A DNA stretch of 64,000 nt from Streptomyces sp. MMG1121 (GCF_001280015.1 NZ_LGDV01000038.1:62001-126000); one strand, 5' to 3'. Shown: positions 26,316 through 36,836, numbered from the stretch's first letter. The notes: generated by a model from the letters alone, not told the origin. Program-made: numbers and translations.

Positions 26316-26930
26316 ATGGCGACGACGCAGACCGACACCGGCCGCAGCAACCAGAAGAGGCGCACGCGTGCGGCCCTCGTCGAAGCCGCTCGCGAACTCA
26401 TCGCCTCGGGCGGCGAGGTGACCATGCCCGCGATCGCGCGGGCCGCCCTGGTCTCCGAGGCCACCGCCTACCGCTACTTCCCCGACCTCCCCTCGCTGAT
26501 CAGCGAGGCCCTGGCAGGCGCCTGGCCGCCCCCCGCCGAGGCGCTCGCGCCGGTCGCGGATTCCACCGACCCCGCCGAACGGGTCGCCTTCGCCTGCGAG
26601 TTCCTGCTGCGCGGCGTGCTCCTGCGTCAGGGCGCGGTGCGCGCCATGATCGCGGCCACCATCACCCGGCCCGAGGCGGTGACCGTGAGACCCGGTATCC
26701 GTTTCGGGCTGATCGACCATGCGCTCGCCCCTCTGGAGGGAACGCTGGGGGCGACGGATCCCGAAGCCCTCGCCCAGCTCAAGCGGGACCTGGCCGTGGT
26801 CGTCAGTGCCGAGGCCCTGTTCACGCTCACCGACCTGTGCGGCCTCGGACCCGATGACGCCGTCGCCAGCGCGGTGCGCACGGCGGCGACGCTGACCGAA
26901 GCCGCGGTGCGTGCGGTCGCGCGGGGGTGA
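26316..26930 (+). CDS. TetR-family regulator
   Basis: 204 residues. The N-terminal HTH is GEVTMPAIARAALVSEATAY with YRYFPDL following (residues about 30-58). The C-terminal part is a helical ligand domain of no specific subfamily. I choose the ATG at 26316 because AAAGGGGATGG precedes it. It is divergent from the cupin-hydrolase-MFS-monooxygenase operon and has palindromic sites in the gap, so it most likely represses that operon and itself. Confidence 0.9.
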   Translation: MATTQTDTGRSNQKRRTRAALVEAARELIASGGEVTMPAIARAALVSEATAYRYFPDLPSLISEALAGAWPPPAEALAPVADSTDPAERVAFACEFLLRGVLLRQGAVRAMIAATITRPEAVTVRPGIRFGLIDHALAPLEGTLGATDPEALAQLKRDLAVVVSAEALFTLTDLCGLGPDDAVASAVRTAATLTEAAVRAVARG

Positions 26931-27103
26931 GCCGCGCGTACGGGGAACGGCGTCATCGTCGGCTTCCGCGGCCACTGGAGTGTCAGTCCCGGGCGGGGTG
27001 CCAGTCCCGGGCCGGGGCGCCGGCGTCGACTTCGGGCCGGGCTCCCCGGCCACCAGCGGTGGTCGCCGGGCAAGCCGAGCGGTTCCCGCGGCGCTGACCG
27101 GTC

Positions 27104-27943
27104 TCAGCGGAACGCGGCGACATTGCGTGCGGCCCAGTCGGCGAAGGGGCGCGGGGCACTGCCGAGGACCCGCTCCACGTCCGGGCTGACGCGCGTCTCG
27201 GCCGGGCTCGGAGAACCGAGGATGTCCAGGGTGTCCTCGGCGAGTTCGACCGGCATGCTCTGGGACATGGCGGCCTTGGCCTCGTCGCGGGTGAGGTCGT
27301 GGAACCGTACCGGCGAGCCCAGTGCGGCGGCGATGGCCTCCGCCTGCCCGCGCGGCGTGATCACCTCCGGGCCGGTCAGTTCGTACACGCCGCCGGTGTG
27401 CCGGTCGTCCAGCAGGCAGGCCGCCGCGACCTCGGCGATGTCCACCGGGTCGATGACCGGCACCCCGACGTCGCCGAAGGGTGCGGCCACGACCCGCCGC
27501 GCGCGGACGGACTCGGCCCACCACAGGGCGTTGGAGGCGAAGCCGCCGGGCCGCAGGATCGCCCACTCCAGGCCCGACTCCCGCAGCGCGTCCTCCACCG
27601 CTCGCACCGCGATCCGCGTCGGGCCGAAGGGCCTGGTCGCCACGCCCTGCGAGGAGAGCAGGACGATCCGGCGGACCCCGCCGGCCGCGGCTCGGCCGAT
27701 GATGTCGGCCGGGCCGGCTCCGGCGGCGTGCAGGTCGCCGGACAGCAGCAGAAACAGCGCCTTCGCCCCGGCCAGCGCGGGTGCGAGCCCGGCCGGCTCG
27801 GCCAGGTCCGCTGCCACGTGGCGGACACCTTCCGGCGTCGGTGCCGCGTGCCGCGACACCGCCGTCACCTGCTGCCCTGCCTCGGCCAGCACCCGCGTCA
27901 ACGGCCGGCCCACGTTCCCGGTAGCCCCGGTCACCACGATCAT
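27104..27943 (-). CDS. NmrA-like NAD(P)-binding reductase
   Basis: 279 residues of the atypical SDR/NmrA family. VTGATGNVGRPLTRVL at the N-terminus is the dinucleotide loop GATGNVG, followed by RRIVLLSSQG and LRPGGFASN. It lacks the classic YxxxK of SDRs in an obvious place, as is common for NmrA-type quinone or redox-sensing reductases. AGAAGGAG lies before the ATG at 27943; an upstream ATG in frame is less likely. It is divergent from an HxlR-type regulator, an arrangement often seen for quinone/electrophile-responsive reductases. Confidence 0.88.
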   Translation of the reverse strand: MIVVTGATGNVGRPLTRVLAEAGQQVTAVSRHAAPTPEGVRHVAADLAEPAGLAPALAGAKALFLLLSGDLHAAGAGPADIIGRAAAGGVRRIVLLSSQGVATRPFGPTRIAVRAVEDALRESGLEWAILRPGGFASNALWWAESVRARRVVAAPFGDVGVPVIDPVDIAEVAAACLLDDRHTGGVYELTGPEVITPRGQAEAIAAALGSPVRFHDLTRDEAKAAMSQSMPVELAEDTLDILGSPSPAETRVSPDVERVLGSAPRPFADWAARNVAAFR

Positions 27944-27994
27944 GATCAGCTCCTTCTCCTGTGTGGATCTGACGCTAGGAGACGGGCTAACTTT

Positions 27995-28018
27995 TGGTAA
28001 GGGCATACCTCAAGGTAA
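27995..28018. promoter_or_regulatory. Possible HxlR operator
   Basis: GGTA (27995-27998) and TACC (28005-28008) form a short inverted repeat, with a further AGGTAAG copy at 28012-28018, in the 84-base divergent gap. HxlR proteins bind such short palindromes next to their own gene. The repeat is short, so confidence is low. Confidence 0.35.
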
Positions 28019-28027
28019 GCTCATCAC

Positions 28028-28399
28028 ATGGTGGGAGGCGCGCAGCTCAGACAGGCCGAGGCGGGCGAGCGGTATGAGGTGTTTCACACCGACTGCCCCG
28101 CCCGCGATGTGGTCGACCATGTGACCAGCAGGTGGGGCATCTGGGTGTTGATCTCATTGCGGAGCAACGACCTCCGGTTCTACGAGCTGCGCGAGAGCAT
28201 CCAGGGCATCAGCGAGAAGATGCTCGCCCAGACCCTGCGCGCGCTGGTCCAGGACGGTCTGGTCTGGCGGATGGTCGAGCCGACGACGCCGCCTCAGGTC
28301 ACCTACGGGCTGACCGAGTTCGGCCGGGAGGTCGGCGAGCCGCTGACGGAGCTGTTCGACCGGATCACACGGTGGCTGCCGCCGCGCGGCGCGCGATAG
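28028..28399 (+). CDS. HxlR-family transcriptional regulator
   Basis: 123 residues with the HxlR winged-helix pattern: a cysteine near the N-terminus (TDCPAR, Cys24), then SRWGIWVLISLRSNDLRFYE, SEKMLAQTLRALVQDGLVWR and YGLTEFG for the wing. The N-terminal Cys is the redox or electrophile sensor in several HxlR members. It is divergent from an NmrA-like reductase, which is its likely target. Confidence 0.9.
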   Translation: MVGGAQLRQAEAGERYEVFHTDCPARDVVDHVTSRWGIWVLISLRSNDLRFYELRESIQGISEKMLAQTLRALVQDGLVWRMVEPTTPPQVTYGLTEFGREVGEPLTELFDRITRWLPPRGAR

Positions 28400-28775
28400 C
28401 GTCGTGGCGGCCGGGTGCTGAGGCGCATCTAGCGTGACCTAGCACCCCGAGCACCCCGAGCGCGCCGACGACCTGGTGCGGCTGGTCCGCATCGCTCGGC
28501 CCGGCAGATCGCGCCGGCCGGGCTGCCGGCCATGCGCCGTGCTGACCGATCCGCCCTCGGGCGGATCCGGCGCGAAGGCCGGGCCTGTGGAACGGACTCT
28601 CCGGGTGCCCGCGTGGCGGATTCTGGGTGGGGGCGCCATGCCGAACCCGTTGTCCGGCGAGCCGCACCACGTGACGGAACTGACGGAGCCGGCACCCGGT
28701 GGCCGGCCATCGGGCAGGGGTGCCGAGGCCCCCCGCCGCATCCGCGAGCGGCCGGCCCGGCCCGAACCGGTCCGC
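28400..28775. other. 376-base gap, no gene seen
   Basis: Lies between two convergent genes (HxlR regulator and meaB). It contains a short ACCCCGAGC direct repeat near 28443-28461 and GC-rich inverted stretches that may help termination, but no ORF with a convincing start or protein. No RNA gene is recognised. Confidence 0.45.
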
Positions 28776-29780
28776 TCAAGCCTCCGCAGCCGCCGCCGTA
28801 CCCCCCTCGAACGCCCCCAGAATCCGCTCGGCGGCCAGTGTTGCCGTCAACCGCCCCTCCCTGACCTGCCGTTCCAGGCCGGGCGCGGCCTCCCGTACCG
28901 CCGCATCCGCGTGCAGTCGGCCGAGCAGTTCGTCGCGGACCATCGACCAGGTCCACTCGACCTGCTGGTCACGGCGTTTGGCGGTGAGGCGGTCGGTGGT
29001 GTCCAGGAGGGTGCGGTGTTGTTCCAGGCGTTCCCAGACCACCTCCAGGCCCATCGACTCCCTCGCACTGCAACTCAGCACCGGGGGAGTCCAGAAGGCG
29101 TCCTTGCCGTGCATCAGGCGCAGGGCGCCCGCCAGTTCGCGGGCCGCCGCCCGTGCGTCGCGTTCGTGCGGGCCGTCCGCCTTGTTGACGGCGATCACGT
29201 CGGCCAGCTCCAGGACGCCCTTCTTGATGCCCTGCAGCTGGTCGCCGGTGCGGGCCAGGGTCAGCAGGAGGAAGGTGTCGACCATGCCCGCGACCGCGGT
29301 CTCCGACTGGCCCACGCCGACCGTCTCCACGAGGATCACGTCGTAGCCGGCGGCCTCCATCACCACCATCGACTCCCGGGTGGCCTTCGCGACGCCGCCC
29401 AGTGTGCCCGCGCTGGGGGAGGGCCGGACGAAGGCCGCCGGGTCGACCGCCAGGCGCTCCATCCTCGTCTTGTCGCCCAGGATGGAGCCGCCGGTGCGGG
29501 TCGAGGAGGGGTCCACGGCCAGGACCGCCACCCGGTGGCCCAGCGACGTCAGCATCGTGCCGAACGCGTCGATGAACGTCGACTTGCCGACGCCCGGCAC
29601 CCCGCTGATGCCGATCCGCCGTGCCCGGCCGCTGTGCGGAAGCAGTTCGGTGAGCAACTGCTGGGCCAGGGCGCGGTGTTGGGGGCGGGTGGACTCCACC
29701 AGTGTGATGGCGCGAGCCACCAGGGCCCGCCTGCCGTCCAGTACGCCCTTCACATACGTGTCGAGATCGATCGCAGGCAT
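28776..29780 (-). CDS. meaB: Methylmalonyl-CoA mutase-associated GTPase MeaB
   Basis: 334 residues of the MeaB/ArgK G3E GTPase family. It shows GVPGVGKST (P-loop), DPSSTRTGGSILGDKTRM, VETVGVGQSE (switch/Walker B) and NKADG (guanine specificity). MeaB gates cofactor loading and protects methylmalonyl-CoA mutase from inactivation. It starts 7 bases after the mutB stop, so it is the third gene of a mutA-mutB-meaB operon. The C-terminus ends in an alanine-rich tail. Confidence 0.95.
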   Translation of the reverse strand: MPAIDLDTYVKGVLDGRRALVARAITLVESTRPQHRALAQQLLTELLPHSGRARRIGISGVPGVGKSTFIDAFGTMLTSLGHRVAVLAVDPSSTRTGGSILGDKTRMERLAVDPAAFVRPSPSAGTLGGVAKATRESMVVMEAAGYDVILVETVGVGQSETAVAGMVDTFLLLTLARTGDQLQGIKKGVLELADVIAVNKADGPHERDARAAARELAGALRLMHGKDAFWTPPVLSCSARESMGLEVVWERLEQHRTLLDTTDRLTAKRRDQQVEWTWSMVRDELLGRLHADAAVREAAPGLERQVREGRLTATLAAERILGAFEGGTAAAAEA

Positions 29781-29787
29781 CGCGGCT

Positions 29788-31962
29788 CTACAGCTCGTGG
29801 CCGAGGTCGGCCGACAGCCGTTCCACCAGGTCGTACGCCGCGTCCGGGATCACCGTCCCGGGCGGGAACACGGCCGTGGCGCCCATCTCCAGCAGCGTCG
29901 GCACGTCCTGCGGCGGGATCACTCCGCCGACCACGATCATGATGTCCTCGCGGCCCTCCTCGGCCAGCTTCTCGCGCAGCGCCGGTACGAGGGTGAGGTG
30001 ACCGGCGGCCAGCGAGGAGACCCCCACGACATGGACGTCCGCCTCGACCGCCTGGCGGGCGACCTCTTCCGGGGTCTGGAACAGCGGGCCGACGTCGACG
30101 TCGAAGCCGAGGTCGGCGAAGGCGGTCGCGATCACCTTCTGGCCGCGGTCGTGCCCGTCCTGGCCCATCTTGGCCACCAGGATGCGCGGGCGGCGGCCCT
30201 CGGCCTCCTCGAAGGCGTCCACCAGGGTGCGGGTACGGTCCACGTTCGGGGACTCGCCTGCTTCGTTGCGGTACACGCCGGAGATCGTACGGATCTGGCT
30301 CGCGTGCCGGCCGTACACCTTCTCCAGGGCGTCCGAGATCTCGCCGACCGTCGCCTTGGCGCGGGCCGCCCGCACGGCCAGCTCCAGCAGATTGCCCTCG
30401 CCCTCGGCGGCCCGGGTCAGCGCGTCCAGTGCGTCCCGGCACGCGGTCTCGTCCCGTTCCGCCCGCAGCCTGCGCAGCTTCTCGATCTGCTGGGCGCGTA
30501 CGGAGGAGTTGTCGACCTTCAGGACCTCGATCTGCTCGTCGGAGTCCACCCGGTACTTGTTGACGCCGATCACCGGCTGCCGCCCGGAGTCGATGCGGGC
30601 CTGCGTGCGCGCCGCCGCCTCCTCGACGCGCAGCTTCGGGATGCCCGCGTCGATGGCCTGGGCCATGCCGCCCGCCTGCTCGACCTCCTGGATGTGCTGC
30701 CAGGCCTTGCGGGCGAGGTCGTAGGTGAGCCGCTCCACGTAGGCGCTGCCGCCCCAGGGGTCGATGACCCGGGTCGTGCCCGACTCCTGCTGGATGAGCA
30801 GCTGGGTGTTGCGGGCGATGCGCGCCGAGAAGTCCGTGGGCAGCGCGAGGGCCTCGTCGAGGGCGTTGGTGTGCAGCGACTGGGTGTGGCCCTGGGTCGC
30901 CGCCATCGCCTCCACGGCCGTACGCGTGACGTTGTTGAACACGTCCTGCGCGGTCAGCGACCAGCCCGAGGTCTGCGAATGGGTGCGCAGGGAAAGGGAC
31001 TTGGTGTTCTCCGGCTCGAACTGGGAGACCAGCTTGGCCCACAGGAGCCGGGCCGCCCTCAGCTTCGCGATCTCCATGAAGAAGTTCATGCCGATCGCCC
31101 AGAAGAAGGACAGGCGAGGGGCGAACGCGTCCACGTCCAGGCCGGCCTCGCGGCCCGCGCGGATGTACTCCACGCCGTCCGCGAGCGTGTACGCGAGCTC
31201 CAGGTCGGCCGTCGCGCCCGCTTCCTGGATGTGGTAGCCGGAGATGGAGATCGAGTTGTAGCGGGGCATCCGCTGCGAGGTGTACGCGAAGATGTCGGAG
31301 ATGATCCGCATCGACGGCTTCGGCGGATAGATGTAGGTGTTGCGGACCATGAACTCCTTGAGGATGTCGTTCTGGATGGTCCCGGCCAGCTTCTCGGGCG
31401 GTACGCCCTGTTCCTCCGCCGCCACGATGTAGAGCGCCAGCACCGGCAGGACGGCGCCGTTCATCGTCATCGACACCGTCATCCTGTCCAGCGGGATGCC
31501 GTCGAAGAGCTGGCGCATGTCGTAGATCGAGTCGATCGCCACGCCCGCCATGCCGACGTCACCGGTCACGCGCGGGTGGTCGCTGTCGTACCCCCGGTGC
31601 GTGGGCAGGTCGAAGGCGACCGACAGGCCCTTCTGGCCGGCGGCCAGGTTGCGCCGGTAGAACGCGTTGGACTCCTCGGCGGTGGAGAAGCCCGCGTACT
31701 GGCGGATCGTCCAGGGCTGGTTGACGTACATCGTCGGGTAGGGGCCGCGCAGATACGGGGCCATGCCCGGATAGGTGCCGAGGAAGTCCAGGCCCTCCAG
31801 GTCGCGCCCGGTGTACAGCGGCTTGACCCCGATGCCCTCCGGGGTCTCCCACAGCGGCTGGGTGCCCCCGGTCGCCCGCTTGACGGCCGCCTGCCACTCC
31901 TCGGCGCTGCCGTCGGCGACCGGGGTCCCCAGCTCGATGCCGGAGAAGTCGGGGATTCCCAT
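29788..31962 (-). CDS. mutB: Methylmalonyl-CoA mutase large (catalytic) subunit
   Basis: 724 residues, the normal length. The N-terminal TIM barrel binds methylmalonyl-CoA ([30 protein letters not shown]). The C-terminal B12 domain has [12 protein letters not shown], whose His is the cobalt ligand, followed by [13 protein letters not shown]. It interconverts succinyl-CoA and methylmalonyl-CoA, feeding propionate breakdown and polyketide extender supply. The ATG at 31962 overlaps the mutA stop (TGATG), so translation of the two subunits is coupled. Confidence 0.96.
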   Translation of the reverse strand: MGIPDFSGIELGTPVADGSAEEWQAAVKRATGGTQPLWETPEGIGVKPLYTGRDLEGLDFLGTYPGMAPYLRGPYPTMYVNQPWTIRQYAGFSTAEESNAFYRRNLAAGQKGLSVAFDLPTHRGYDSDHPRVTGDVGMAGVAIDSIYDMRQLFDGIPLDRMTVSMTMNGAVLPVLALYIVAAEEQGVPPEKLAGTIQNDILKEFMVRNTYIYPPKPSMRIISDIFAYTSQRMPRYNSISISGYHIQEAGATADLELAYTLADGVEYIRAGREAGLDVDAFAPRLSFFWAIGMNFFMEIAKLRAARLLWAKLVSQFEPENTKSLSLRTHSQTSGWSLTAQDVFNNVTRTAVEAMAATQGHTQSLHTNALDEALALPTDFSARIARNTQLLIQQESGTTRVIDPWGGSAYVERLTYDLARKAWQHIQEVEQAGGMAQAIDAGIPKLRVEEAAARTQARIDSGRQPVIGVNKYRVDSDEQIEVLKVDNSSVRAQQIEKLRRLRAERDETACRDALDALTRAAEGEGNLLELAVRAARAKATVGEISDALEKVYGRHASQIRTISGVYRNEAGESPNVDRTRTLVDAFEEAEGRRPRILVAKMGQDGHDRGQKVIATAFADLGFDVDVGPLFQTPEEVARQAVEADVHVVGVSSLAAGHLTLVPALREKLAEEGREDIMIVVGGVIPPQDVPTLLEMGATAVFPPGTVIPDAAYDLVERLSADLGHEL

Positions 31963-33767
31963 CAGGACACTCCCATGCGGTCGAGGGTCGTGGACAGGAC
32001 GTCTACGGCGTCGCAGCCCGCGAAGACGTACGCGTCGATGCCGGAGTAGTCGCCCCGGCCCGCGAGGAACACATGACCGGCACCGGCCGCGCGCAGCGAC
32101 TCGGCCGTCCGCTCGGCCTGTTCGGCGTACAGGGCGTCGCTGGAGCACAGCACGGCCTCGGTGGCGCCGCTGTCCTCGAAGCCTCCCTCGGTGACGGCTT
32201 CGATGCCGCCCGCCTGGAAGAGGTTGGCGGCGAACGTCGCGCGCGCGGTGTACTCGGCGGCCGAGCCGAGGGTGGCGAGGAAGATCCGGGGGCGGGAGCC
32301 GGTCGCCGCGAGGTGCGCGTCGGAGCGGGCACGCAGTTCCTCGTACGCCTCGTCCCGGCGCACCCGCGGCAACCCGCCGGACAGCGGCTCGGGCGCGGGC
32401 TCGCGCTCCACCGGCTTCTCCGAGAGCAGCGGGAACTCGCTGACGCCGGTGATGGGTTCGCGGCGCTTGGCGAGCTTCTTGGAGCGCTCCGCCCAGGTCG
32501 TCGCCAGATCCGTGCGCAGCCGGCCGGAGCGCAGGACGGCGGCCAGGCCGCCGTCGCGCTCGATCGACCGGAAGAACTCCCAGGCGGCCTGGGCGAGTTC
32601 GTCGGTGAGCTTCTCGACGTACCAGGAGCCGCCGGCCGGGTCGATGACCCGGGCCAGATGCGACTCCTCCAGCAGAATGGTCGAGGTGTTGCGCGCGATA
32701 CGGCGGGCGAAGGCGTCCGGCAGGCCGAGCGCGTGGTCGAACGGCAGCACGGTGACGGAGTCGGCGCCGCCCACCCCGGCGGCGAGCGTGGCGACCGTCG
32801 TGCGGAGCATGTTCACCCACGGGTCGCGGCGGCTCATCATCACCGGCGAGGTCACCGCGTGCTGCACCTGCGCGCCCGCGCCGGGCGCCCCGGACACCTC
32901 GGCGACCCGCGCCCACAGCCGGCGCGCGGCGCGCAGCTTGGCGACGGTCAGGAACTGGTCGGCGGTGGCCGCGTAGCGGAACTCCAGCTGTGTGGCAGCC
33001 TGTTCCACGCCGAGGCCCGCCTCGGTCAGCCCGCGCAGATAGGCGACACCGGTGGCGAGGGAGGCGCCCAGCTCCTGCGCGGCCGAGCCGCCCGCCTCGT
33101 GGTACGGCAGCGCGTCCACCGTCAGCGCGCGCAGGCCCGGGAACCGTCCGGCACAGCGCGCGGCCAGGGCGGCGTACGGCGCGATGTGCAGCGGGGTGCC
33201 GGTGCGGGCCTCGTACCCGAGCGGGTCACCGCCCAGGTTGCCGCGTACGTCCTTCGGGTCGACGCCCTTGTCCGCGTACAGGCGCAGCAGCGCCTCGGCG
33301 GCGGCCTCGGTGTCGCGGCCCGCGTCGAGCACGACCGGCGCCAGGTCGAGGTAGACACCGTCGAGGGCGCGGGGGAGTTCGGTGACCGGGAAGCCGCCCT
33401 CGCCCAGCACCAGCCACAGGGAGGTGCCGCCGTTCTCCAGGTCGGCCAGCACGGCGCCGTCGGTGAGTGCCGCGTGCCGCTGCCGTACGTCCCAGCCGCC
33501 CGCGATGGCGCCCTCGGGGCGACCGCCGCGCAGATACGGGGCGAAGCCGGGCAGTCCGGCGTCGGGCGCGGCGTCGCGCGCGGTGTAGAGGGGCCGGGTG
33601 CGCAGCCCGTCCTCCAGCGTCGTGGACAGGGCGTCCTCAGCTGCCGTGCCCGAGGCTTCCTTGCCCGACTTGCGCAGCACACCCTCGACCAGGCGTTGCC
33701 ACTGCTCGTGCGTCGCGTCAGGGAACTCGGCGGCCAGTGTGAGCCCGTCGTCAGGCAGGACCGTCAT
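31962..33767 (-). CDS. mutA: Methylmalonyl-CoA mutase small subunit
   Basis: 601 residues. It is homologous to MutB throughout but lacks the DxHxxG cobalamin motif in its C-terminal domain ([20 protein letters not shown] at that place), as expected for the non-catalytic small subunit. It forms a heterodimer with MutB. First gene of the mutA-mutB-meaB operon; its promoter should lie in the 150-base gap up to the MarR gene. Confidence 0.95.
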   Translation of the reverse strand: MTVLPDDGLTLAAEFPDATHEQWQRLVEGVLRKSGKEASGTAAEDALSTTLEDGLRTRPLYTARDAAPDAGLPGFAPYLRGGRPEGAIAGGWDVRQRHAALTDGAVLADLENGGTSLWLVLGEGGFPVTELPRALDGVYLDLAPVVLDAGRDTEAAAEALLRLYADKGVDPKDVRGNLGGDPLGYEARTGTPLHIAPYAALAARCAGRFPGLRALTVDALPYHEAGGSAAQELGASLATGVAYLRGLTEAGLGVEQAATQLEFRYAATADQFLTVAKLRAARRLWARVAEVSGAPGAGAQVQHAVTSPVMMSRRDPWVNMLRTTVATLAAGVGGADSVTVLPFDHALGLPDAFARRIARNTSTILLEESHLARVIDPAGGSWYVEKLTDELAQAAWEFFRSIERDGGLAAVLRSGRLRTDLATTWAERSKKLAKRREPITGVSEFPLLSEKPVEREPAPEPLSGGLPRVRRDEAYEELRARSDAHLAATGSRPRIFLATLGSAAEYTARATFAANLFQAGGIEAVTEGGFEDSGATEAVLCSSDALYAEQAERTAESLRAAGAGHVFLAGRGDYSGIDAYVFAGCDAVDVLSTTLDRMGVS

Positions 33768-33917
33768 GCTCGGATGCTAGGGCAGGGGGCTCAACCGAGA
33801 GTGAAGCGAGGCCTGTGAGGTTTCCCTCGTTGCGTTTGTGACCTGGGCCTCCCGGTCGCCGGCCGATGACCTTTCAGCCGGCGGAAGGCATCCGTTCAGC
33901 CGTCGGCCGGCGGCCGT

Positions 33918-34433
33918 TCAGCGGGCGGCGCGCCCGGCGTCGAGGCCCGCGAGGTCCGGTATCAGCGCGCACATGGCCGCGCGCTGGTCGGCGCCCATGG
34001 AGTCGGCGAGGGCCTGCCGGACGGTCCCGGCGAGCAGGGCGGAGGTCTCGCGCAGCAGCTCGCGTGCCCTGTCGGTGAGGACGACCTCCACGCCCCGCTT
34101 GTCGCCGCACACCGACCGGCGGTTGACGAGGCCGGCCCGCTGGAGGCAGGCGATCTGGTAGGTGAGCCGGGTCTTGGGGCGGCCGAGGAGGTCGGCGACC
34201 TGGGTCATGCGCAGCCCGGTGCGCGGCCGTTCGGCCAGCAGGCACAGGATCAGGAACTCGTCGTGGGAGACGTCGAGGGTCTCCTTGACGACCACACGCA
34301 GCCGCTGCTCCATCGCTCCGGTCGCGGCCAGCAGCACCATCCACGCGCGCAGTTCGTCCGGGAGGAGCCGCTCGCCGCTCTCGGCCGAGGGGCATGTGGG
34401 CTGGTCGGCGGGGTGGGCATCGGGCGCGGACAT
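33918..34433 (-). CDS. MarR-family regulator
   Basis: 171 residues with the MarR winged helix: LGRPKTRLTYQIACLQRAGL for recognition helix and DKRGVEVVLTDRARELL for the wing. It is divergent from a YceI-family gene, and three copies of a TCCA-N4-TGGA palindrome lie in the gap, so it is almost certainly autoregulatory and controls yceI. The ligand is unknown. Confidence 0.92.
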   Translation of the reverse strand: MSAPDAHPADQPTCPSAESGERLLPDELRAWMVLLAATGAMEQRLRVVVKETLDVSHDEFLILCLLAERPRTGLRMTQVADLLGRPKTRLTYQIACLQRAGLVNRRSVCGDKRGVEVVLTDRARELLRETSALLAGTVRQALADSMGADQRAAMCALIPDLAGLDAGRAAR

Positions 34434-34452
34434 AGGTCGAGTCTACCTGTTG

Positions 34453-34523
34453 TCCATTTTTGGACGAGCAGGTTGTCCATATTTGGATGAGGCGCTAGCG
34501 TGGCGGAGTCATCCAAATTTGGA
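34453..34523. promoter_or_regulatory. Three MarR operators in the marR/yceI gap
   Basis: TCCATTTTTGGA (34453-34464), TCCATATTTGGA (34476-34487) and TCCAAATTTGGA (34512-34523) share the form TCCA-N4-TGGA; the last is a perfect palindrome. The AT-rich centres stand out from the GC-rich surroundings. The first two are closer to marR, the last to yceI. Confidence 0.85.
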
Positions 34524-34547
34524 CCACTGATGTCGGGAGTTACGACC

Positions 34548-35063
34548 ATGACCGTCGCCGTGCAGACAGGCACCTGGCAGCTCGACCCGGCCGCGTCCAC
34601 CGTGGGGCTGCAGCAACGGACCATGTGGGGTCTGGTCACCGTGAAGGGTGCGTTCACCGCCGTCAGCGGCGGGGGCGAGGTGCGGCCCGACGGTTCGGCC
34701 ACCGGCACGGTGACCCTGGACGTCGCCTCCCTGGACACGAAACACGCCAAGCGGGACACGCATCTGCGCTCGGCCGACTTCTTCGACGCCGGCAACCACC
34801 CGGAGATCACCTTCGCCGCCCGGGGCGTCGACCGTCTCGACGACAACGGCGTACGGGTCACCGGTCAGCTGACCGTGCGGGGCGTCAGCAAGCCCCTGTC
34901 CTTCACCGCGCGGCTGACCGGGGCGAGCGCCGAGGCGCTCGCCCTGGACGCGGAGTTCACCGTGGACCGCGCCCAGTTCGGCATCGGCTGGAACCAGCTG
35001 GGCATGATGCGCGGCCTGACCACGGTGACGGCCGGGCTGCGCTTCACCCGTACCGCGGGCTGA
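34548..35063 (+). CDS. YceI-family lipid-binding protein
   Basis: 171 residues from the ATG at 34548 (GGGAG upstream; a second ATG at 34530 lacks a ribosome site). The YceI pattern is complete: GTWQLDPAASTVGLQ at the start, SLDTKHAKRDTHLRSADFFD in the middle, VRGVSKPLSFTARL and FGIGW near the end. YceI proteins are lipocalin-like barrels that bind isoprenoids or fatty amides. There is no signal peptide, so this one is cytoplasmic. It is divergent from its presumed MarR repressor. Confidence 0.93.
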   Translation: MTVAVQTGTWQLDPAASTVGLQQRTMWGLVTVKGAFTAVSGGGEVRPDGSATGTVTLDVASLDTKHAKRDTHLRSADFFDAGNHPEITFAARGVDRLDDNGVRVTGQLTVRGVSKPLSFTARLTGASAEALALDAEFTVDRAQFGIGWNQLGMMRGLTTVTAGLRFTRTAG

Positions 35064-35072
35064 GCGGAGCGC

Positions 35073-36836
35073 TCAGCCCTTCAGCCCCAGCGCGGCCCGC
35101 GACACGTCCTCGGTGGAGAGCGTCTGCGGGGTCGCCGTGAAGGCGCGCAGCCGGAAGTGGGTGCTCTTCTTCGCCGACAGCGCGTAGTGGCCCCCGGGCG
35201 CCCGCAGGACGACGGTCGCCGTGCCGTGCGCGGGGATCGTGGCCGGGCCGTGCGCGAGCGACCAGTACTTGCTCATGCCCTGGCCCGTCGTGACCATGTA
35301 GTGCGGGGTGAGCGCGCTGCTCCCGGAGTTGGTGACCTTCAGGGTCAGTGTGGACAGCGTGAGCGCCGAGACGTGCCGGGCCGCCGTGACCTCCATCCGC
35401 ATCGGCCGCTTACCCGTCGCCGCCAGCGTCGCGCTCACCAGTGCGGGCAGCACCAGCAGCACCACGGCGGCGGCCAGCGCGGGCTTGCGGCGCTCGGCCG
35501 TCAGCCAGCGCGGCCGGGGCTGCCACGCGCCCGAGAAGTCCGACAGGGGCACGGTGATCGCCGCCGCGAGCCACAGCGGCGTCATCAGCAGGTAGTAGCC
35601 GTCCTGTGAACGGGTCGCCAGGAAGAAGGCGCACCAGGGCAGCACGGTCGCGGCCGGGCCGAGCCGCCGGACGAACAGCATGAACAGCGCGAGCAGGGCC
35701 GCGGCGAGCAGCATGCTCGCGTGGCCGTACCAGTCGAGCCGGTCGCTGCCGTGCGTGAAGTACAGGGAGATGTCCACCAGGCCCTGACCGTGGACCACCG
35801 CCCCCTGGGTCAGCGGCAGGGCGATGCCCCGGATCCAGGGGCCCGGTTCGGTCACGATGAAGTACGCGTTGATCAGCAGCCAGGTGAGGACCGCGATCCC
35901 CGCGATCCGCAGCACCACGCGCGCCGCCTCGCGACCGCCCAGTTCACCGCGGCGCACGGCGTAGAGGCCCGCCAGCAGGAACGGGGTCACGAACCAGGGC
36001 AGTTGCTGCGCCGCGCACGCGGCCCCCAGGCAGGCGGCCCGGGCGATCCCCGGGGCGCCCAGCCGGCCCTCGGCGCCGAGCCGGGGCCAGCGCACGACCA
36101 CCGGTACCAGCAGGACCATGGCGACGATCGCCGGGTAGCCCTGGCGGGCGTACATCGGCAGGAAGCTGAAGCCCAGGCACACCATCGTGGCCGCCGAGCG
36201 CCACGGCGTCGGCAGCAGCCGCCACATCATGACCGCGCCCACGACCAGGACGACCGTCACCGCCGCCGTCGCCGGGGCGCCGCCGTGGCCGAGCCACAGG
36301 AATGGCAGGGTGAGCAGCGGGGTCAGCGGCGGATAGCCGTACGTGAAGTCGTACCCGCCGTCCACCGTCGGCGTCAGCGCGACGCCCTTGGCGTGGAACA
36401 GCCACGGCCAGGGCTGCCCGTAGACCGTGTGCCCGTTCGCGATCTCGCGCGCGGCCTGGGTGCTGAGGACCGCCTCGTCGCCGCCGGCGTGGTTCAGCGC
36501 CCACGTGCACGCGATGAGGACGATCGCCGTCACCAGTACGACCAGGTCCAGGCGGGCCAGCGAGCGCGCCCGGCGGACCGTGAGCGCGAGGACGCCGGTC
36601 ACCAGGATGGAGGCGTAGCAGACGGAGATGAGCGCCGCGAGGACCGGCCGGTGTGTGGCCGCCTGGGTCCACACCGAACGGGTGCCGATGAACAGGCTGA
36701 CGTCGGCGAGGAGGGTCAGCACGCGGTGCCACTGCGCGGGCGCCCCGGGGGCCTGCGCGCGTGGTCCCGGAGCGGCGGACACCGCCGACTGCGTCCGCCG
36801 GCCGGGCGTCACCTGCTGTGTTTCTGCCAAGTGCAC
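35073..36836 (-). CDS. Polytopic membrane protein, GT-C-like
   Basis: About 587 residues with some 11 hydrophobic segments in the first 450. A lumenal-type loop near GGDEAVLSTQAAREIANGH and a YGYPPLTPLL motif resemble actinobacterial GT87/GT39-like lipid-sugar-dependent glycosyltransferases. The C-terminal ~130 residues form a soluble beta-rich domain (VTNSGSSALTPHYMV) outside the membrane. The start is uncertain: I use the GTG at 36836 (VHLAETQQ), but the frame is open to 36959 and neither site has a strong ribosome sequence. It is convergent with yceI. The enzymatic role is inferred only. Confidence 0.75.
   Translation of the reverse strand: MHLAETQQVTPGRRTQSAVSAAPGPRAQAPGAPAQWHRVLTLLADVSLFIGTRSVWTQAATHRPVLAALISVCYASILVTGVLALTVRRARSLARLDLVVLVTAIVLIACTWALNHAGGDEAVLSTQAAREIANGHTVYGQPWPWLFHAKGVALTPTVDGGYDFTYGYPPLTPLLTLPFLWLGHGGAPATAAVTVVLVVGAVMMWRLLPTPWRSAATMVCLGFSFLPMYARQGYPAIVAMVLLVPVVVRWPRLGAEGRLGAPGIARAACLGAACAAQQLPWFVTPFLLAGLYAVRRGELGGREAARVVLRIAGIAVLTWLLINAYFIVTEPGPWIRGIALPLTQGAVVHGQGLVDISLYFTHGSDRLDWYGHASMLLAAALLALFMLFVRRLGPAATVLPWCAFFLATRSQDGYYLLMTPLWLAAAITVPLSDFSGAWQPRPRWLTAERRKPALAAAVVLLVLPALVSATLAATGKRPMRMEVTAARHVSALTLSTLTLKVTNSGSSALTPHYMVTTGQGMSKYWSLAHGPATIPAHGTATVVLRAPGGHYALSAKKSTHFRLRAFTATPQTLSTEDVSRAALGLKG

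Noticed and set aside
29788..32916. 1042-codon frame that would make MutB much longer
   Set aside because: The extra N-terminal part is out-of-frame mutA. The family N-terminus and the TGATG coupling fix the start at 31962.
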